Shown here: piece by piece, positions 1 to 10,835 of the stretch
Numbering within the stretch: the stretch's first letter is position 1
How the letters are laid out: each line of letters begins with the position of its first letter
NCBI GenBank assembly: GCA_029961105.1
Contig: JASBVO010000020.1
Span: 1 to 45,077, forward strand
DNA length: 45,077 nucleotides
Origin: Micrococcus sp.
GTDB taxonomy: Bacteria > Actinomycetota > Actinomycetes > Actinomycetales > Micrococcaceae
Reading direction: 5' to 3'
Notes under the pieces: model-generated
Database searches by the model: none
What the model was told of the DNA's origin: nothing
The model's input: only the letters and a program-made list of their open reading frames with translations
Position numbers and translations under genes: made by a program

Positions 1-5
1 ACCCC

Positions 6-1289
6 GTGGCCGGCCCCGGTGCCACCGGCGTCCGGCCCGGGCCCCCCTCGGCTCCGACGCCGGCGTCCGGTGCGCCGGTGACCGCCACTCCGGAGGCCGC
101 GGACACCGGTCGACGGCCGGGATTCGTCCGGCGCGTGCTGACCACCCGGCGGCTGCCGGGCGCCCGCCCCCGGCCGCGGTTCGAGTTCCGCCCGCCGGAG
201 CCGGAGCCCGCTGACGCGGCACCGATCGCCGAGGAGAACCGGGTCGGCCTGATCAGCTCCGCCCACCCCGTCCAGACCGGGTTCCTGCTGACCGTGGGCG
301 TCGGGCTGGCGCTGCTGGTCTTCGGCATCCTCTCGGCCAACACCCAGCTGCTCGTGTGGATCGGAGCGGCCCTGTTCATCGCGCTGGGCCTGGACCCGAT
401 CGTGCGGCGCATCGAGGGCTGGGGCGCCCCGCGCGGTGTCGGGGTCGCCGCTGCAGTGCTGCTGCTGGCCGCCATCCTCTCGGCCTTCTTCGCCCTGCTC
501 ATCCCCACCGTGGTGGAACAGACCGCGGCGTTCGTCAGCGACCTGCCGAACATGGTCTCGGATTTCCTGGAGTCCCAGTTCTTCCACGACCTGGACTCCC
601 AGTTCGGCATCCGCGAGATCGCCGTGGCGGAGATGGACAAGTTCGTCGCGGACTCCGCCAACTTCACCACGATCTTCGGCGGGCTCTTCGGCGTGGGCAG
701 CGCGATCGTCAACACGGGCTTCGCGGTGCTGATCGTGCTGGTGCTGACGCTGTACTTCCTCGTGTCCCTGCCGTCCATGAAGTTCTGGGCCTACCGCCTG
801 GCCCCCCGCTCCCGCCGGCACCGCGTGGAGTACCTGGGCGAGGAGATCACCTCCTCGGTGGGCTTCTACGTCATGGGCCAGTCGGTGGTGGCCGTCATGA
901 ACGGACTCGTCGCCTTCATCGCGATCTCCATCGCCGGCATCCCCTTCGGCGCCCTGCTGGCGTTCTTCGCCGGGCTGATGGCCTTCATCCCCCTGGTCGG
1001 CGCCCTGACCGGCGGGACCATCATCACCCTCGTGGCGCTGACCGGCGGGTGGCAGCAGGCGCTGGTCTTCGCTGCCATCTACTTCATCTACCTGCAGGTC
1101 GAGGCCTACTTCGTCTCCCCGCGGGTGATGAGCAAGGCCGTGGCCGTGCCCGGTTCCGTCGCCGTCATCGCGGTGATCGCGGGTGCGGCACTGCTGGGCG
1201 TGCTGGGGGCACTCATGGCCATCCCCCTGGCCGCGGGCGTGATGCTGGTGGTCAAGGAGGTCCTGCTCCCCCGGCAGGACCGGCTCTAG
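6..1289 (+). CDS. AI-2E family (PerM-type) transporter, start uncertain
   Basis: Multi-pass membrane protein of the AI-2E/PerM (UPF0118) family, 427 residues from the GTG at position 6. The first 90 residues are Pro/Ala/Arg-rich and cytoplasmic-looking. They are followed by hydrophobic segments near residues 95-135 and 145-170, a soluble amphipathic stretch (about 175-235) and a block of further membrane helices to the C-terminus, the usual layout of the family. Members export small molecules; autoinducer-2 export and Na+/H+ antiport have both been proposed, so the substrate here is unknown. The frame is open to the window edge, so the true start may lie upstream and the disordered N-terminus may be longer or shorter than shown. 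The gene ends 9 bases from the convergent hydrolase gene, with no clear terminator in the gap. The family call is firm; the function is not. Confidence 0.85.
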   Translation: MAGPGATGVRPGPPSAPTPASGAPVTATPEAADTGRRPGFVRRVLTTRRLPGARPRPRFEFRPPEPEPADAAPIAEENRVGLISSAHPVQTGFLLTVGVGLALLVFGILSANTQLLVWIGAALFIALGLDPIVRRIEGWGAPRGVGVAAAVLLLAAILSAFFALLIPTVVEQTAAFVSDLPNMVSDFLESQFFHDLDSQFGIREIAVAEMDKFVADSANFTTIFGGLFGVGSAIVNTGFAVLIVLVLTLYFLVSLPSMKFWAYRLAPRSRRHRVEYLGEEITSSVGFYVMGQSVVAVMNGLVAFIAISIAGIPFGALLAFFAGLMAFIPLVGALTGGTIITLVALTGGWQQALVFAAIYFIYLQVEAYFVSPRVMSKAVAVPGSVAVIAVIAGAALLGVLGALMAIPLAAGVMLVVKEVLLPRQDRL

Positions 1290-1298
1290 GGCTCCGGC

Positions 1299-2141
1299 TC
1301 AGCCGGCCACCACCGGCCCGTCCCACGTGGCCGGCAGCCGGACCGCCCGGCCCAGCGCCGTGGACGCCACCTCGTCCAGCGCCCGGCGGGTGTAGGTCCG
1401 GCCCACCCACAGGTGCCGGGCGCCGTCCACGCCGACCACCTCGGCCTGTGGCACCCGGGCGAACCGCCGCACGGCCTCGGCCGGCCGCAGCGTGTCGTCC
1501 AGCCCGGGCACGAGCACCCGCAGGGGTCGCCCGTCGGCCGCCCAGCGGTCCAGGTCGGCATCGGTGGAGCGCCGCAGTGGCGGCGAGAGCAGGATGCCGC
1601 CGACGGCCAGCTGCGCGTGGGGCACCACGGTGCCGTGCTGGAGCACCAGTTCGGTGCCGAAGGACCAGCCCAGCAGCCACGGGTCCGGCAGCGCGCGTTC
1701 GGCCACGAACGCCAGGGCAGCGGCCACGTCGTGCCGCTCGGAGACGCCGTCGCCGAACTCCCCCTCCGAGCAGCCGCGCGCCGAGCAGGTGCCGCGCGTG
1801 TTGAACCGCAGCACGGCCACCCCCGCCGTCGCCGGCAGCCACTGGGCCGCCTTGAGGTACAGGTGGAAGTCCATGTGCCCGCCCACCGTGGGCAGCGGGT
1901 GGAAGGTCACCAGGGTGGCCGCCGGGGCGCCGTCCACGGGCAGGGCCAGTTCGCCGACCAGGTCCAGGCCGTCCCCGGTGCGCAGCACGATGCGTTCGCG
2001 CACGGCGGGCAGCACGGTCCGCGGATGGATCGGCTCCGGCCCCTCGGTGCGCCGGTAGTCCTCGTGCACGGGCCCGGGCGGCAACGGCACGGCCGGGGCG
2101 TCCGGGGCACCGCGCATCGAGCGGCCCTCCCGCGGTCCCAT
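1299..2141 (-). CDS. alpha/beta hydrolase, COG2945-like
   Basis: Predicted 280-residue soluble alpha/beta-hydrolase. The nucleophile elbow GWSFG places Ser160. A plausible acid is Asp215/216 in the motif GLDDT and the His is His243 in ARHLW. The strand-turn LRFNTRG near residue 111 is typical of the COG2945 group of uncharacterised hydrolases. There is no signal peptide. I chose ATG 2141 because it overlaps the stop of the upstream small zinc-knuckle gene by one base (TGATG), the signature of translational coupling; an inner ATG at 2117 is the alternative. Substrate unknown: esterase, dienelactone-hydrolase-like and peptidase roles all fit. The fold and triad are seen in the sequence; the coupling to the small protein suggests a shared task but does not define it. 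Confidence 0.82.
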   Translation of the reverse strand: MGPREGRSMRGAPDAPAVPLPPGPVHEDYRRTEGPEPIHPRTVLPAVRERIVLRTGDGLDLVGELALPVDGAPAATLVTFHPLPTVGGHMDFHLYLKAAQWLPATAGVAVLRFNTRGTCSARGCSEGEFGDGVSERHDVAAALAFVAERALPDPWLLGWSFGTELVLQHGTVVPHAQLAVGGILLSPPLRRSTDADLDRWAADGRPLRVLVPGLDDTLRPAEAVRRFARVPQAEVVGVDGARHLWVGRTYTRRALDEVASTALGRAVRLPATWDGPVVAG

Positions 2142-2527
2142 CAGTACCGGCCGTCCTGCCGACGGGTGCTCCAGCACTTGGGGTGCCAGTGCCGCCGGTC
2201 CGCCCCGGCGGCCTCGTCCCCGAGGATCGAGTCACTGCGCCAGGCCACCAGGTGGGCCATCCCCGGCGGGATGGTGCGGCCACAGCCCGGGCAGGTGTAG
2301 TCCTTCACCGCGCGCCAGGCGGGGATCCTGCGCACGTGCCAGCCGCCGTCGGGTCCGGTCTCGTGCCGGTAGCCGGGGTCCAGGCCCAGCAGGCGGTCCA
2401 GTTCGTCCGGCCCCCCGGGACCCGCGTCCGACGCCGGCCCCGCTCCCCGGCGACGGCTGGTGCCGCCGGCGGCCGGGCGGCCGGAGGCGGTACCGGGGCG
2501 GCGGCGGGGGCGGTTGGATCGTGGCAC
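2141..2527 (-). CDS. small zinc-knuckle protein, conserved hypothetical
   Basis: 128-residue basic protein starting at GTG 2527. Residues 1-40 are Arg/Gly/Pro-rich and probably disordered. The conserved part has CPGC (Cys79, Cys82) followed about 30 residues later by HWHPKC (His113/His115, Cys118), a plausible single zinc site of the CCHC type. Between them is a conserved-looking [11 protein letters not shown] segment. I recognise this as an actinobacterial family often loosely labelled 'ATP/GTP-binding protein', but no P-loop is visible and I would not use that label. The stop overlaps the ATG of the hydrolase (TGATG), so the two are very likely co-translated. Its promoter appears to overlap that of divergent nucS. 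Function unknown; nucleic-acid or protein binding through the zinc knuckle is inference. Confidence 0.75.
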   Translation of the reverse strand: MPRSNRPRRRPGTASGRPAAGGTSRRRGAGPASDAGPGGPDELDRLLGLDPGYRHETGPDGGWHVRRIPAWRAVKDYTCPGCGRTIPPGMAHLVAWRSDSILGDEAAGADRRHWHPKCWSTRRQDGRY

Positions 2528-2546
2528 CCACTCATGGTGTCACAGG

Positions 2547-2552
2547 ACAGTA
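2547..2552 (-). promoter_or_regulatory. candidate -10 (TACTGT) for the zinc-knuckle/hydrolase pair
   Basis: Reading the minus strand, TACTGT fits TANNNT and lies 19 bases before the GTG start at 2527. It shares its two outer bases with the divergent nucS -10 at 2551-2556. No -35 is recognisable. Weak evidence on its own; position and consensus only. Confidence 0.3.
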
Positions 2553-2556
2553 GACT
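2551..2556 (+). promoter_or_regulatory. -10 element (TAGACT) of a leaderless nucS promoter
   Basis: TAGACT is followed by exactly 7 bases and then the GTG start of nucS at 2564, so transcription would begin at or next to the start codon. The same hexamer and spacing precede argS. No convincing -35 hexamer is present, and no Shine-Dalgarno sequence precedes the GTG, which fits leaderless initiation. Confidence 0.6.
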
Positions 2557-2563
2557 GCCCCGT

Positions 2564-3259
2564 GTGCGTTTGGTGATTGCCCGGTGTTCCGTCAACTACG
2601 AGGGGCGCCTGCGTGCCCACCTGCCGCAGGCCACCCGCCTGCTGATGATCAAGGCGGACGGGTCCGTCCTGGTCCACTCCGACGGTGGGTCCTACAAGCC
2701 CCTGAACTGGATGAGCCCCCCGGCGACCCTGCGGGTGGCCCCAGCCTCGGAGGAACTCGCCGAGGAGGGCGTGAGCGAGGTCTGGACCGTGCAGTCCACC
2801 AAGGCCGATGACCGCCTGGTCGTGCACCTCTTCGAGGTCCTGCACGACTCCTCGCACGAGCTGGGCGTGGACCCCGGCCTGGTCAAGGACGGCGTCGAGG
2901 CGGACCTGCAGCGGCTGCTGGCCGAACAGATCGAGTTGCTCGGACAGGGCCATTCGCTGGTGCGCCGGGAGCACATGACGGCCATCGGTCCCGTGGACAT
3001 CCTGGCCCGCGATCCCGAGGGCGGCACCGTCGCCGTGGAACTCAAGCGCCGCGGTGACATCGACGGGGTCGAGCAGCTCACCCGGTACCTGGAACTGATG
3101 AACCGGGACCCGCTACTGGCTCCCGTCCGGGGCGTCTTCGCCGCCCAGCAGATCCGGCCCCAGGCCCGCACCCTGGCCGAGGACCGTGGCATCCGCTGCC
3201 TCACCCTGGACTACGACGCCATGCGTGGCGTGGACGATGCCGAGTCCCGGCTCTTCTGA
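2564..3259 (+). CDS. nucS: endonuclease NucS/EndoMS, mismatch-specific
   Basis: 231-residue NucS, the mismatch-specific endonuclease that replaces MutSL in most Actinobacteria: it cuts both strands around certain mismatches, and its activity is stimulated by the beta clamp. The start GTG 2564 gives the family's N-terminus (RLVIARC then YEGRL). The N-terminal DNA-binding/dimerisation half includes the signature [10 protein letters not shown] (residues 44-53). The C-terminal RecB-like nuclease half has Asp145 in GPVDIL and the ELK catalytic pair Glu159/Lys161. The protein ends in RLF, matching the clamp-binding tail of the family. An in-frame ATG at 2534 would add ten residues, but TAGACT at 2551-2556 would then lie inside the gene, so I prefer GTG 2564 with a leaderless mRNA. 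The 3' end overlaps the nagA-like gene by 23 bases. Confidence 0.93.
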   Translation: MRLVIARCSVNYEGRLRAHLPQATRLLMIKADGSVLVHSDGGSYKPLNWMSPPATLRVAPASEELAEEGVSEVWTVQSTKADDRLVVHLFEVLHDSSHELGVDPGLVKDGVEADLQRLLAEQIELLGQGHSLVRREHMTAIGPVDILARDPEGGTVAVELKRRGDIDGVEQLTRYLELMNRDPLLAPVRGVFAAQQIRPQARTLAEDRGIRCLTLDYDAMRGVDDAESRLF

Positions 3260-4334
3260 GCCCGTCCCGCGTCCGCACGCCCCCGGACGCCTCGTCACCC
3301 CCGGGCTCGTCGACCAGCACTGCCACGGCTACGACGGCACCGACTTCGCCACCGCGGAGCCGGAGGCCGTGAGTGCCGCGCTGGCCCGGCTGGCGGCCCG
3401 CGGCGTGACCCGGGTGGTGGCCTCCGTCCCCACCATGCCGGCGCCCGGCATGCTGGCCGCGGTGCGGCGCCTCACCCCGATGGTGCGTACCGGCGAGCTG
3501 GCCGGGATCCACCTGGAGGGCCCGTTCCTCTCCCGGGCCCGCTGCGGGGCGCATCCGGCGGCAGACGTCCTGGCTCCGGGATCAACCACGGCCCGGGACC
3601 TCGTGCGGTCACTGCTCGAGGCGGGGGCGGAGGGCTCCACCGACGCCGGCGTCCACGGCGGCAACGCGATCACCGCCATGACCTACGCTCCCGAGCTCGA
3701 GGGAGCCGCCGCGCTGGAGGCGGACCTGCTGGCCGCGGGCGTCTGCCCGTCCCCCGGACACACGGACGCCACGGCGGCGCAGTTCGACGCCGCCCTGGAC
3801 CGCCTGGCCGGGGCCCCCGGGCCGCCGGCGCTCACCCACCTGTTCAACGCCATGGCCGGGTTCCACCACCGCCGCCCGGGCCCGCTGCCCGGTGCCCTGC
3901 GTGCCGCGGCGGACGGCCGGCTCCGGCTCGAGCTCATCGCCGACGGCCGGCACGTGGCCCCGGCCGTGGTCCGGGACGTCATCGCCCTGGTCCCCCGCTC
4001 GGTCTGCGTGGTCTCCGACGCCTCGTCCGCCACGGGCGCCGCGCCGGGCCGCTACCGGCTCGGCAGCGTGGACATCGAGTCATCGCCGGGGTTCGCGCCG
4101 ACACTGGCGGACTCGGACACCCTGGCCTCCGGGGCGGTCACCCTGGACCAGGCCCTGCGCCTGCTCATGGAGTGGGGCGTGGCCACGGACGCCGCCGTGC
4201 GGGCGGTGACCACCACCCCGGCCCGCGGCCTGCCGCCCCATCGCCGCGACTCCGGCTGGGTCGTGTGGGACGCGCCCGGGACCCCGGCCGACGTCGTGCC
4301 TCCCGCCCGGCTGCCCGCGCACCGGCGCCCTTAA
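3237..4334 (+). CDS. nagA: N-acetylglucosamine-6-phosphate deacetylase, short N-terminus
   Basis: 365-residue amidohydrolase of the NagA type, which converts GlcNAc-6-phosphate to glucosamine-6-phosphate in amino-sugar and wall recycling. Visible metal and active-site residues: DQHCHG (His28, His30), HLEGPF (Glu94), PSPGHTDA (His175), THLFNAM (His201) and the catalytic Asp261 in [10 protein letters not shown]. Usual NagA proteins carry about 40-50 more N-terminal residues that form half of a beta-sandwich domain; here only about 20 residues precede the first metal motif. The ATG at 3237 overlaps nucS by 23 bases, so no longer in-frame start exists without running deep into nucS. The C-terminal beta-strands are also abbreviated. 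The barrel residues look intact and the gene is not obviously broken, but activity and exact substrate are inferred. Confidence 0.78.
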   Translation: MPSPGSSEPVPRPHAPGRLVTPGLVDQHCHGYDGTDFATAEPEAVSAALARLAARGVTRVVASVPTMPAPGMLAAVRRLTPMVRTGELAGIHLEGPFLSRARCGAHPAADVLAPGSTTARDLVRSLLEAGAEGSTDAGVHGGNAITAMTYAPELEGAAALEADLLAAGVCPSPGHTDATAAQFDAALDRLAGAPGPPALTHLFNAMAGFHHRRPGPLPGALRAAADGRLRLELIADGRHVAPAVVRDVIALVPRSVCVVSDASSATGAAPGRYRLGSVDIESSPGFAPTLADSDTLASGAVTLDQALRLLMEWGVATDAAVRAVTTTPARGLPPHRRDSGWVVWDAPGTPADVVPPARLPAHRRP

Positions 4335-4337
4335 CGA

Positions 4338-4371
4338 CTCCAGCGCACCGCCGTCAGGCGATGCGCTGGAG
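4338..4371. terminator. hairpin between convergent nagA and DUF2550 genes
   Basis: Ten-base perfect inverted repeat (4338-4347 with 4362-4371) whose loop can pair further (CGCC/GGCG around GTCA) apart from one C-A mismatch. It lies in the 57-base gap between two converging genes, where a bidirectional terminator is expected. No T-run follows on either strand, so it may act as a Rho-assisted or 3'-end stabilising structure. Confidence 0.6.
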
Positions 4372-4391
4372 GTGGGGTGCTCTGGACCGGT

Positions 4392-4865
4392 TCAGTGGGT
4401 CCGGCGGCGCGGGGCCCGATGCCCCCGGCTCGGCCGGGGCCGCCGTGCGGGCAGCTCCCGCCACGTGCCGAAGCCGACCGCGGGACCGGCCTCGATCCAC
4501 GCCGACAGCCCCGAGCAGGCGTCGGAGTCGATGTCCAGGTCGATCGGTGATGGCCCGCCATCCACGCGCACCACCACCGAACCGTCCTGCCGGCCGCGGT
4601 CCCCGCGACGCAACCGCAACTGGTGGCGGGGCGCCTTCCATCGGGGCCGGGGATCGATCGACCAGACCGTCATCAGGTCCAGGCCCGCCTCGTCATACCG
4701 GCCGATGACCAGCGTGCCGGCGCGGTCCTGGCCGGCCTGACGGGCCCGGGCCGTGAACGTCCCGGGCGTGCGCACCAGCGTGCGCCAGCGCCACCACACC
4801 ATGAAGGCGACCACCAGCACCGCGGCGGCGACCGCCGCGACCAGCGCGGACCACCCGGGGCTCAC
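4392..4865 (-). CDS. DUF2550 single-pass membrane protein
   Basis: 157-residue protein with one N-terminal membrane helix (about residues 5-28), then a basic WWRWRT stop-transfer and a cytoplasmic beta-rich domain. The length, the helix plus the short domain, and the position directly after atpC match the DUF2550 family (for example the gene following atpC in Mycobacterium). The GTG at 4865 starts one base after the atpC stop, so the gene is almost certainly the last member of the atp operon. The C-terminal 20 residues are Arg/Pro-rich. Function unknown; its fixed place suggests a link to ATP synthase or the envelope, but nothing in the sequence shows this. Confidence 0.8.
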   Translation of the reverse strand: MSPGWSALVAAVAAAVLVVAFMVWWRWRTLVRTPGTFTARARQAGQDRAGTLVIGRYDEAGLDLMTVWSIDPRPRWKAPRHQLRLRRGDRGRQDGSVVVRVDGGPSPIDLDIDSDACSGLSAWIEAGPAVGFGTWRELPARRPRPSRGHRAPRRRTH

Positions 4866-4866
4866 G

Positions 4867-5163
4867 TCAGGCTGCGCCCTGTCCGGCCGCGCCGCCGTCC
4901 AGCGTGGCCGCGCCGGCGACGATGACCACGCGGTCATTGTCCACCGAGAAGAACCCGCCTTCGGCATGGGCCGTGATGGTCTGGCCGCCGGCCTGCTGCA
5001 CGACGACGTCGCCGTCCCCGAGCACCGCCAGGAGCGGGGTGTGTCCGGGCAGGATGCCGATCTCGCCGTCGATGGTCCGGGCGCTGACCGACTGGGCCGG
5101 CCCGGACCACACGAAGTGGTCCTCCGCCACGATCTCCACCTCGAGCTCGTGCCTGTCAGCCAT
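4867..5163 (-). CDS. atpC: F1Fo ATP synthase epsilon subunit (short form)
   Basis: 98-residue epsilon subunit of the F1 central stalk. The N-terminal beta-sandwich is recognisable (EVEIVAEDHFVWSG; GEIGILPGHTPLLAVL at residues 34-49; GGFFSV near 69). The sequence then ends in Gly/Ala-rich residues. The two C-terminal helices that act as an ATPase-inhibiting arm in E. coli and Bacillus are missing. Short epsilon subunits occur in a number of Actinobacteria, so this looks like a lineage feature rather than damage. ATG 5163 lies 2 bases after the atpD stop, indicating tight coupling. Confidence 0.93.
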   Translation of the reverse strand: MADRHELEVEIVAEDHFVWSGPAQSVSARTIDGEIGILPGHTPLLAVLGDGDVVVQQAGGQTITAHAEGGFFSVDNDRVVIVAGAATLDGGAAGQGAA

Positions 5164-5165
5164 GA

Positions 5166-7572
<2,407 letters not shown>

Positions 7573-7596
7573 GGTTGTCCTTTCCTTCGTTCCCGC

Positions 7597-7632
7597 CGGC
7601 CGGTGCCCGCCGTTTCTGGCGGGCACCGGCCG
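7597..7632 (-). promoter_or_regulatory. perfect 15-bp hairpin between atpA and atpG
   Basis: Inverted repeat 7597-7611 / 7618-7632 with a six-base loop (GTTTCT on the plus strand). It sits between the atpA stop (7643) and the atpG start (7572) inside the operon. There is no T-run after it, so it is unlikely to be a full terminator; an mRNA-processing or stability element that adjusts alpha versus gamma output is more plausible. Confidence 0.6.
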
Positions 7633-7642
7633 ATGGTCACGG

Positions 7643-9280
7643 TCAGCGCTTCTGCTTGACGATCTTTTCCTGGGTGACCGCGTCGGCCGCCAGCGGATCG
7701 TGCTCCTCGTGCCCGGCGGCCACGAGCTTGTTGTCGCCCTCGCCGAAGAAGCCCCTCTTGAAGGCCTCGACCTCGGCCTTGAGGGTCTCCAGGGCGGAGT
7801 CCTCGAGCTTGCCGGTCTCCCGGATGGAACCCAGGACCAGGTTCTTGTGCCGCAGGTGGTCCAGGAACTCGCGCTCGAAGCGCAGCACGTCCTCGACCGG
7901 GACCTCGTCCAGGTGTCCGTTGGCACCGGTCCAGATGGACACGACCTGCTCCTCCACCGGGTACGGGCTGTACTGCGGCTGCTTCAGCAGCTCGGTCAGG
8001 CGCTCACCGCGCTGCAGCTGGCGCCGGGTGGCCGGGTCCAGGTCGGAGGCGAACATGGCGAAGGCCTGCTGGTCGCGGTACTGCGCCAGGTCCAGCTTCA
8101 GGGTGCCGGAGACCTTCTTCATGGCCTTGATCTGCGCGGCGCCACCGACGCGGGACACCGAGATGCCCACGTCCACGGCGGGACGCTGGTTGGCGTTGAA
8201 CAGGTCCGACTGCAGGAAGATCTGGCCGTCGGTGATGGAGATGACGTTGGTCGGGATGTAGGCCGAGACGTCGTTGGCCTTGGTCTCCACGATCGGCAGG
8301 CCGGTCATCGAGCCGCCGCCCATCTCGTCGGAGAGCTTGGCACAACGCTCCAGCAGCCGGGAGTGCAGGTAGAACACGTCGCCCGGGTAGGCCTCGCGTC
8401 CCGGCGGGCGGCGCAGCAGCAGGGAGACCGCACGGTAGGCCTCGGCCTGCTTCGACAGGTCGTCGAAGATGATGAGCACGTGCTTGCCGCCGTACATCCA
8501 GTGCTGGCCGATGGCCGATCCGGCGTAGGGGGCCAGGTACTTGAAGCCCGCCGGGTCGGAGGCAGGGGACGCCACGATGGTGGTGTACTCCAGCGCGCCG
8601 TTCTCCGCCAGGGTGTGGCGGACGGCGGCGATGGTCGACGCCTTCTGGCCGACGGCGACGTAGATGCAGCGCACCTGCTTCGTCGGGTCGCCGGACTCCC
8701 AGTTGGCCTTCTGGTTCAGGATCGTGTCGATGCCGATGGCGGTCTTGCCGGTCTGGCGGTCACCGATGATCAGCTGGCGCTGGCCGCGGCCGATCGGGAT
8801 CATTGCGTCGATGGACTTCATGCCCGTCTGCAGCGGCTCCTCGACGGACTTGCGCTGGGTCACGCCCGGCGCCTGCAGCTCCATGGCGCGGCGGCCCTCG
8901 GCCTGGATCGGGCCCAGGTCATCGATCGGGGCGCCCAGCGGGTCCACGACGCGGCCGAGGAAGGCGTCACCCACCGGCACGGAGAGGACCTCGCCGGTGC
9001 GCTGCACCTCCTGGCCCTCCTCGATGCCCTGGAAGTCGCCGAGCACGACGACGCCGATCTCACGGGTGTCCAGGTTCTGGGCCAGGCCCAGCGTGCCGTC
9101 CTCGAAGCGAAGCAGCTCGTTGGCCATGGCGGAGGGCAGTCCCTCCACACGGGCGATGCCGTCCGCGGCGGAGACGACGTGGCCGACCTCCACACGTTCG
9201 GTGCCGGCCGGTTCGTAGGATGCCGCGAACTCATTCAGGGCATTGCGAACATCGTCAGCGTTGATGGTCAAGTCGGCCAT
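7643..9280 (-). CDS. atpA: F1Fo ATP synthase alpha subunit
   Basis: 545-residue alpha subunit, the non-catalytic nucleotide-binding partner of beta. [11 protein letters not shown] at ATG 9280 is the family N-terminus; an upstream in-frame ATG at 9313 would add 11 residues and is less likely. The P-loop GDRQTGKT is at 173-180, and [29 protein letters not shown] and the arginine-finger region [13 protein letters not shown] are all recognisable. The C-terminal tail is charged and longer than in E. coli ([11 protein letters not shown] then about 30 residues), as in related Actinobacteria. Confidence 0.98.
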   Translation of the reverse strand: MADLTINADDVRNALNEFAASYEPAGTERVEVGHVVSAADGIARVEGLPSAMANELLRFEDGTLGLAQNLDTREIGVVVLGDFQGIEEGQEVQRTGEVLSVPVGDAFLGRVVDPLGAPIDDLGPIQAEGRRAMELQAPGVTQRKSVEEPLQTGMKSIDAMIPIGRGQRQLIIGDRQTGKTAIGIDTILNQKANWESGDPTKQVRCIYVAVGQKASTIAAVRHTLAENGALEYTTIVASPASDPAGFKYLAPYAGSAIGQHWMYGGKHVLIIFDDLSKQAEAYRAVSLLLRRPPGREAYPGDVFYLHSRLLERCAKLSDEMGGGSMTGLPIVETKANDVSAYIPTNVISITDGQIFLQSDLFNANQRPAVDVGISVSRVGGAAQIKAMKKVSGTLKLDLAQYRDQQAFAMFASDLDPATRRQLQRGERLTELLKQPQYSPYPVEEQVVSIWTGANGHLDEVPVEDVLRFEREFLDHLRHKNLVLGSIRETGKLEDSALETLKAEVEAFKRGFFGEGDNKLVAAGHEEHDPLAADAVTQEKIVKQKR

Positions 9281-9361
9281 CTGCGTTCCCTGCTCTCTAA
9301 CGTTGGTGATCATCGAGATGACGATGACCGAAGGTGTCTGGGTGGATTCGTCGTACCGGCG

Positions 9362-10171
9362 TCAGCCGGCCAGCTGGCGCTGGAGGTCATGGAGCCGGGT
9401 CTGGACGGACGAGTCGACGACGTCGTCGCCCACCTGCACCCGGATGCCACCGACCAGTTCGGGATCGACGGCCACGTCCAGCTTCAGGTCGCGGCCGAAG
9501 AGGCGCTTGAGCCCCGCCGCCAGGCGGTCCTGCTGCCCGGGTGCGAGCGGACGGGCGACGGTGATCTCGGCGATCCACGTCCTCTGGCGCTCCGCCACGG
9601 TGTCCACGAAATCCCGGATCAGGTCCACGGGCTTGTGGCCGCGCGGGTTCTGCACGGCCTGGCGTACCAGGACCCGTGCCTCCTGGGAGGCACCGCCCAG
9701 CAGTCGCTCGGCCAGGGTGCCCCGGGCCGCGGCGGGGGCCTGCGGATCCGTCAGTGCACGCTGGAGATCATGGGACTCCCCGACCGCACGGTTGAAGGAC
9801 AGCAGCTCGTCGGAGAGCCGTTCCAGTCCGCCGAGGCCGTTGCGCTCGGCCGCCGCGGCCACCGCGGTGGTGGCCAGCTGCTCGAGCGCGTCGCCGAAGT
9901 CCCGGTCACGGGACCACCGGCGCCCGGCGAGGTCGGTGAGGACCGCGGAGCCCGCCTCGGAGACCTTCCCGCCGAACAGGGACCGGATCACGCCAGCGCG
10001 TCGCTCCGCCGTCCACGAGGGATCGGTCAGGGCCCGGCGCAGGGGCGCGCTCGAGTCCACCGTCTCCAGGGCGGAGAAGAGCTCGGTGGCCAGCGGCAGT
10101 CCGCCGGAGGTCAGGACGTGGTCCAGGTCCCGGCGGGCCGCCGTCAGTGAGTCGGAAGATGCACCTGCCAT
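9362..10171 (-). CDS. atpH: F1Fo ATP synthase delta subunit
   Basis: 269-residue delta subunit (OSCP), joining the peripheral stalk to the top of F1. It is longer than the approximately 178-residue E. coli protein, as is usual in Actinobacteria. The N-terminal helical part (residues 1-160) is Ala/Leu-rich, and the C-terminal part has the typical RLFGRDLKLDVAVDPELVGGIRVQVGDDVVDSS pattern (segments RLFGRDL and DPELVGGIRVQVGD). The ATG overlaps the atpF stop by one base (TAATG), so b and delta are made in a coupled way. Confidence 0.95.
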   Translation of the reverse strand: MAGASSDSLTAARRDLDHVLTSGGLPLATELFSALETVDSSAPLRRALTDPSWTAERRAGVIRSLFGGKVSEAGSAVLTDLAGRRWSRDRDFGDALEQLATTAVAAAAERNGLGGLERLSDELLSFNRAVGESHDLQRALTDPQAPAAARGTLAERLLGGASQEARVLVRQAVQNPRGHKPVDLIRDFVDTVAERQRTWIAEITVARPLAPGQQDRLAAGLKRLFGRDLKLDVAVDPELVGGIRVQVGDDVVDSSVQTRLHDLQRQLAG

Positions 10172-10764
10172 TACTCAGCCGCACCTGCTGCCGTGGAGCC
10201 ATGGAACCCATGGCCCACGGCCTCGCTGCGGTCGAGGTCCTCGAGGAACCGGTCCACGACCCGCTGCGACCGGGCGTCGTCCTCGAGGGACTCGCCGACG
10301 ATGCGGCCGGCCAGGGTGGTGGCCAGGGCGCCGACGTCGTTGCGCAGCGAGGCCTCGGCCTGCACGCGCTCCGCGGCGATCTGCGCGTGGGCCTGCTCGA
10401 CGATGCGGGCCGCCTCCGACGAGGCCTTCTGCCGGGCGTCGGCCAGGATCTGGGCCCCCTCGGCACGCGCTTCCTCGCGGATGCGGTTCGCCTCGGCGTA
10501 GCCTTCCTGCTGCTGCTGCTCGTAGTCCGCCTTGAGGGCGTTGGCCTCCGCCTGGGCCTTCTCGGCCTTCTCGAGGCCGCCCTCGATGGCAGCGTACCGG
10601 TCCTGATAGGCCTTCTCGAGGGCCGGTGCGATGTACTTGATCACGAGGAACATCAGCACGGCGAAGCCGACAGCGGTGACCAGCACCTCCCACCAGTTGG
10701 GAATCAGCGGGTTGGCGCTGTGCCCCTCCTCGGCTGCGGCGAGGATCAGTTCAGACCTGATCAT
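10171..10764 (-). CDS. atpF: F1Fo ATP synthase subunit b
   Basis: 197-residue peripheral-stalk subunit b. One membrane helix (about residues 27-47, VLVTAVGFAVLMFLVIKYI) is followed by a long charged, Ala/Glu/Gln-rich coiled coil (50-175) that forms the stator dimer. The last 20 residues are less regular and probably contact delta. It starts at ATG 10764 and ends with a one-base overlap into atpH. Confidence 0.95.
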   Translation of the reverse strand: MIRSELILAAAEEGHSANPLIPNWWEVLVTAVGFAVLMFLVIKYIAPALEKAYQDRYAAIEGGLEKAEKAQAEANALKADYEQQQQEGYAEANRIREEARAEGAQILADARQKASSEAARIVEQAHAQIAAERVQAEASLRNDVGALATTLAGRIVGESLEDDARSQRVVDRFLEDLDRSEAVGHGFHGSTAAGAAE

Positions 10765-10801
10765 GGTTCAACCATCCTTTGGTGGAATTTCCTGTCATGG
10801 G

Positions 10802-10819
10802 CGGCCGGCCTGCCGGCCG
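10802..10819 (-). promoter_or_regulatory. palindromic hairpin between atpE and atpF
   Basis: CGGCCGGC and GCCGGCCG separated by only two bases in the 71-base gap between atpE and atpF. At least four outer pairs could form a small stable stem. High c-subunit demand makes processing next to atpE plausible, but the evidence is just the repeat. Confidence 0.35.
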
Positions 10820-10835
10820 GTGATGGCAGGAGGGA

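Noticed and set aside
2183-2563. Longer NucS start upstream of 2564
   Set aside because: The upstream residues overlap the zinc-knuckle gene and do not match the family; the TAGACT -10 would fall inside the gene.
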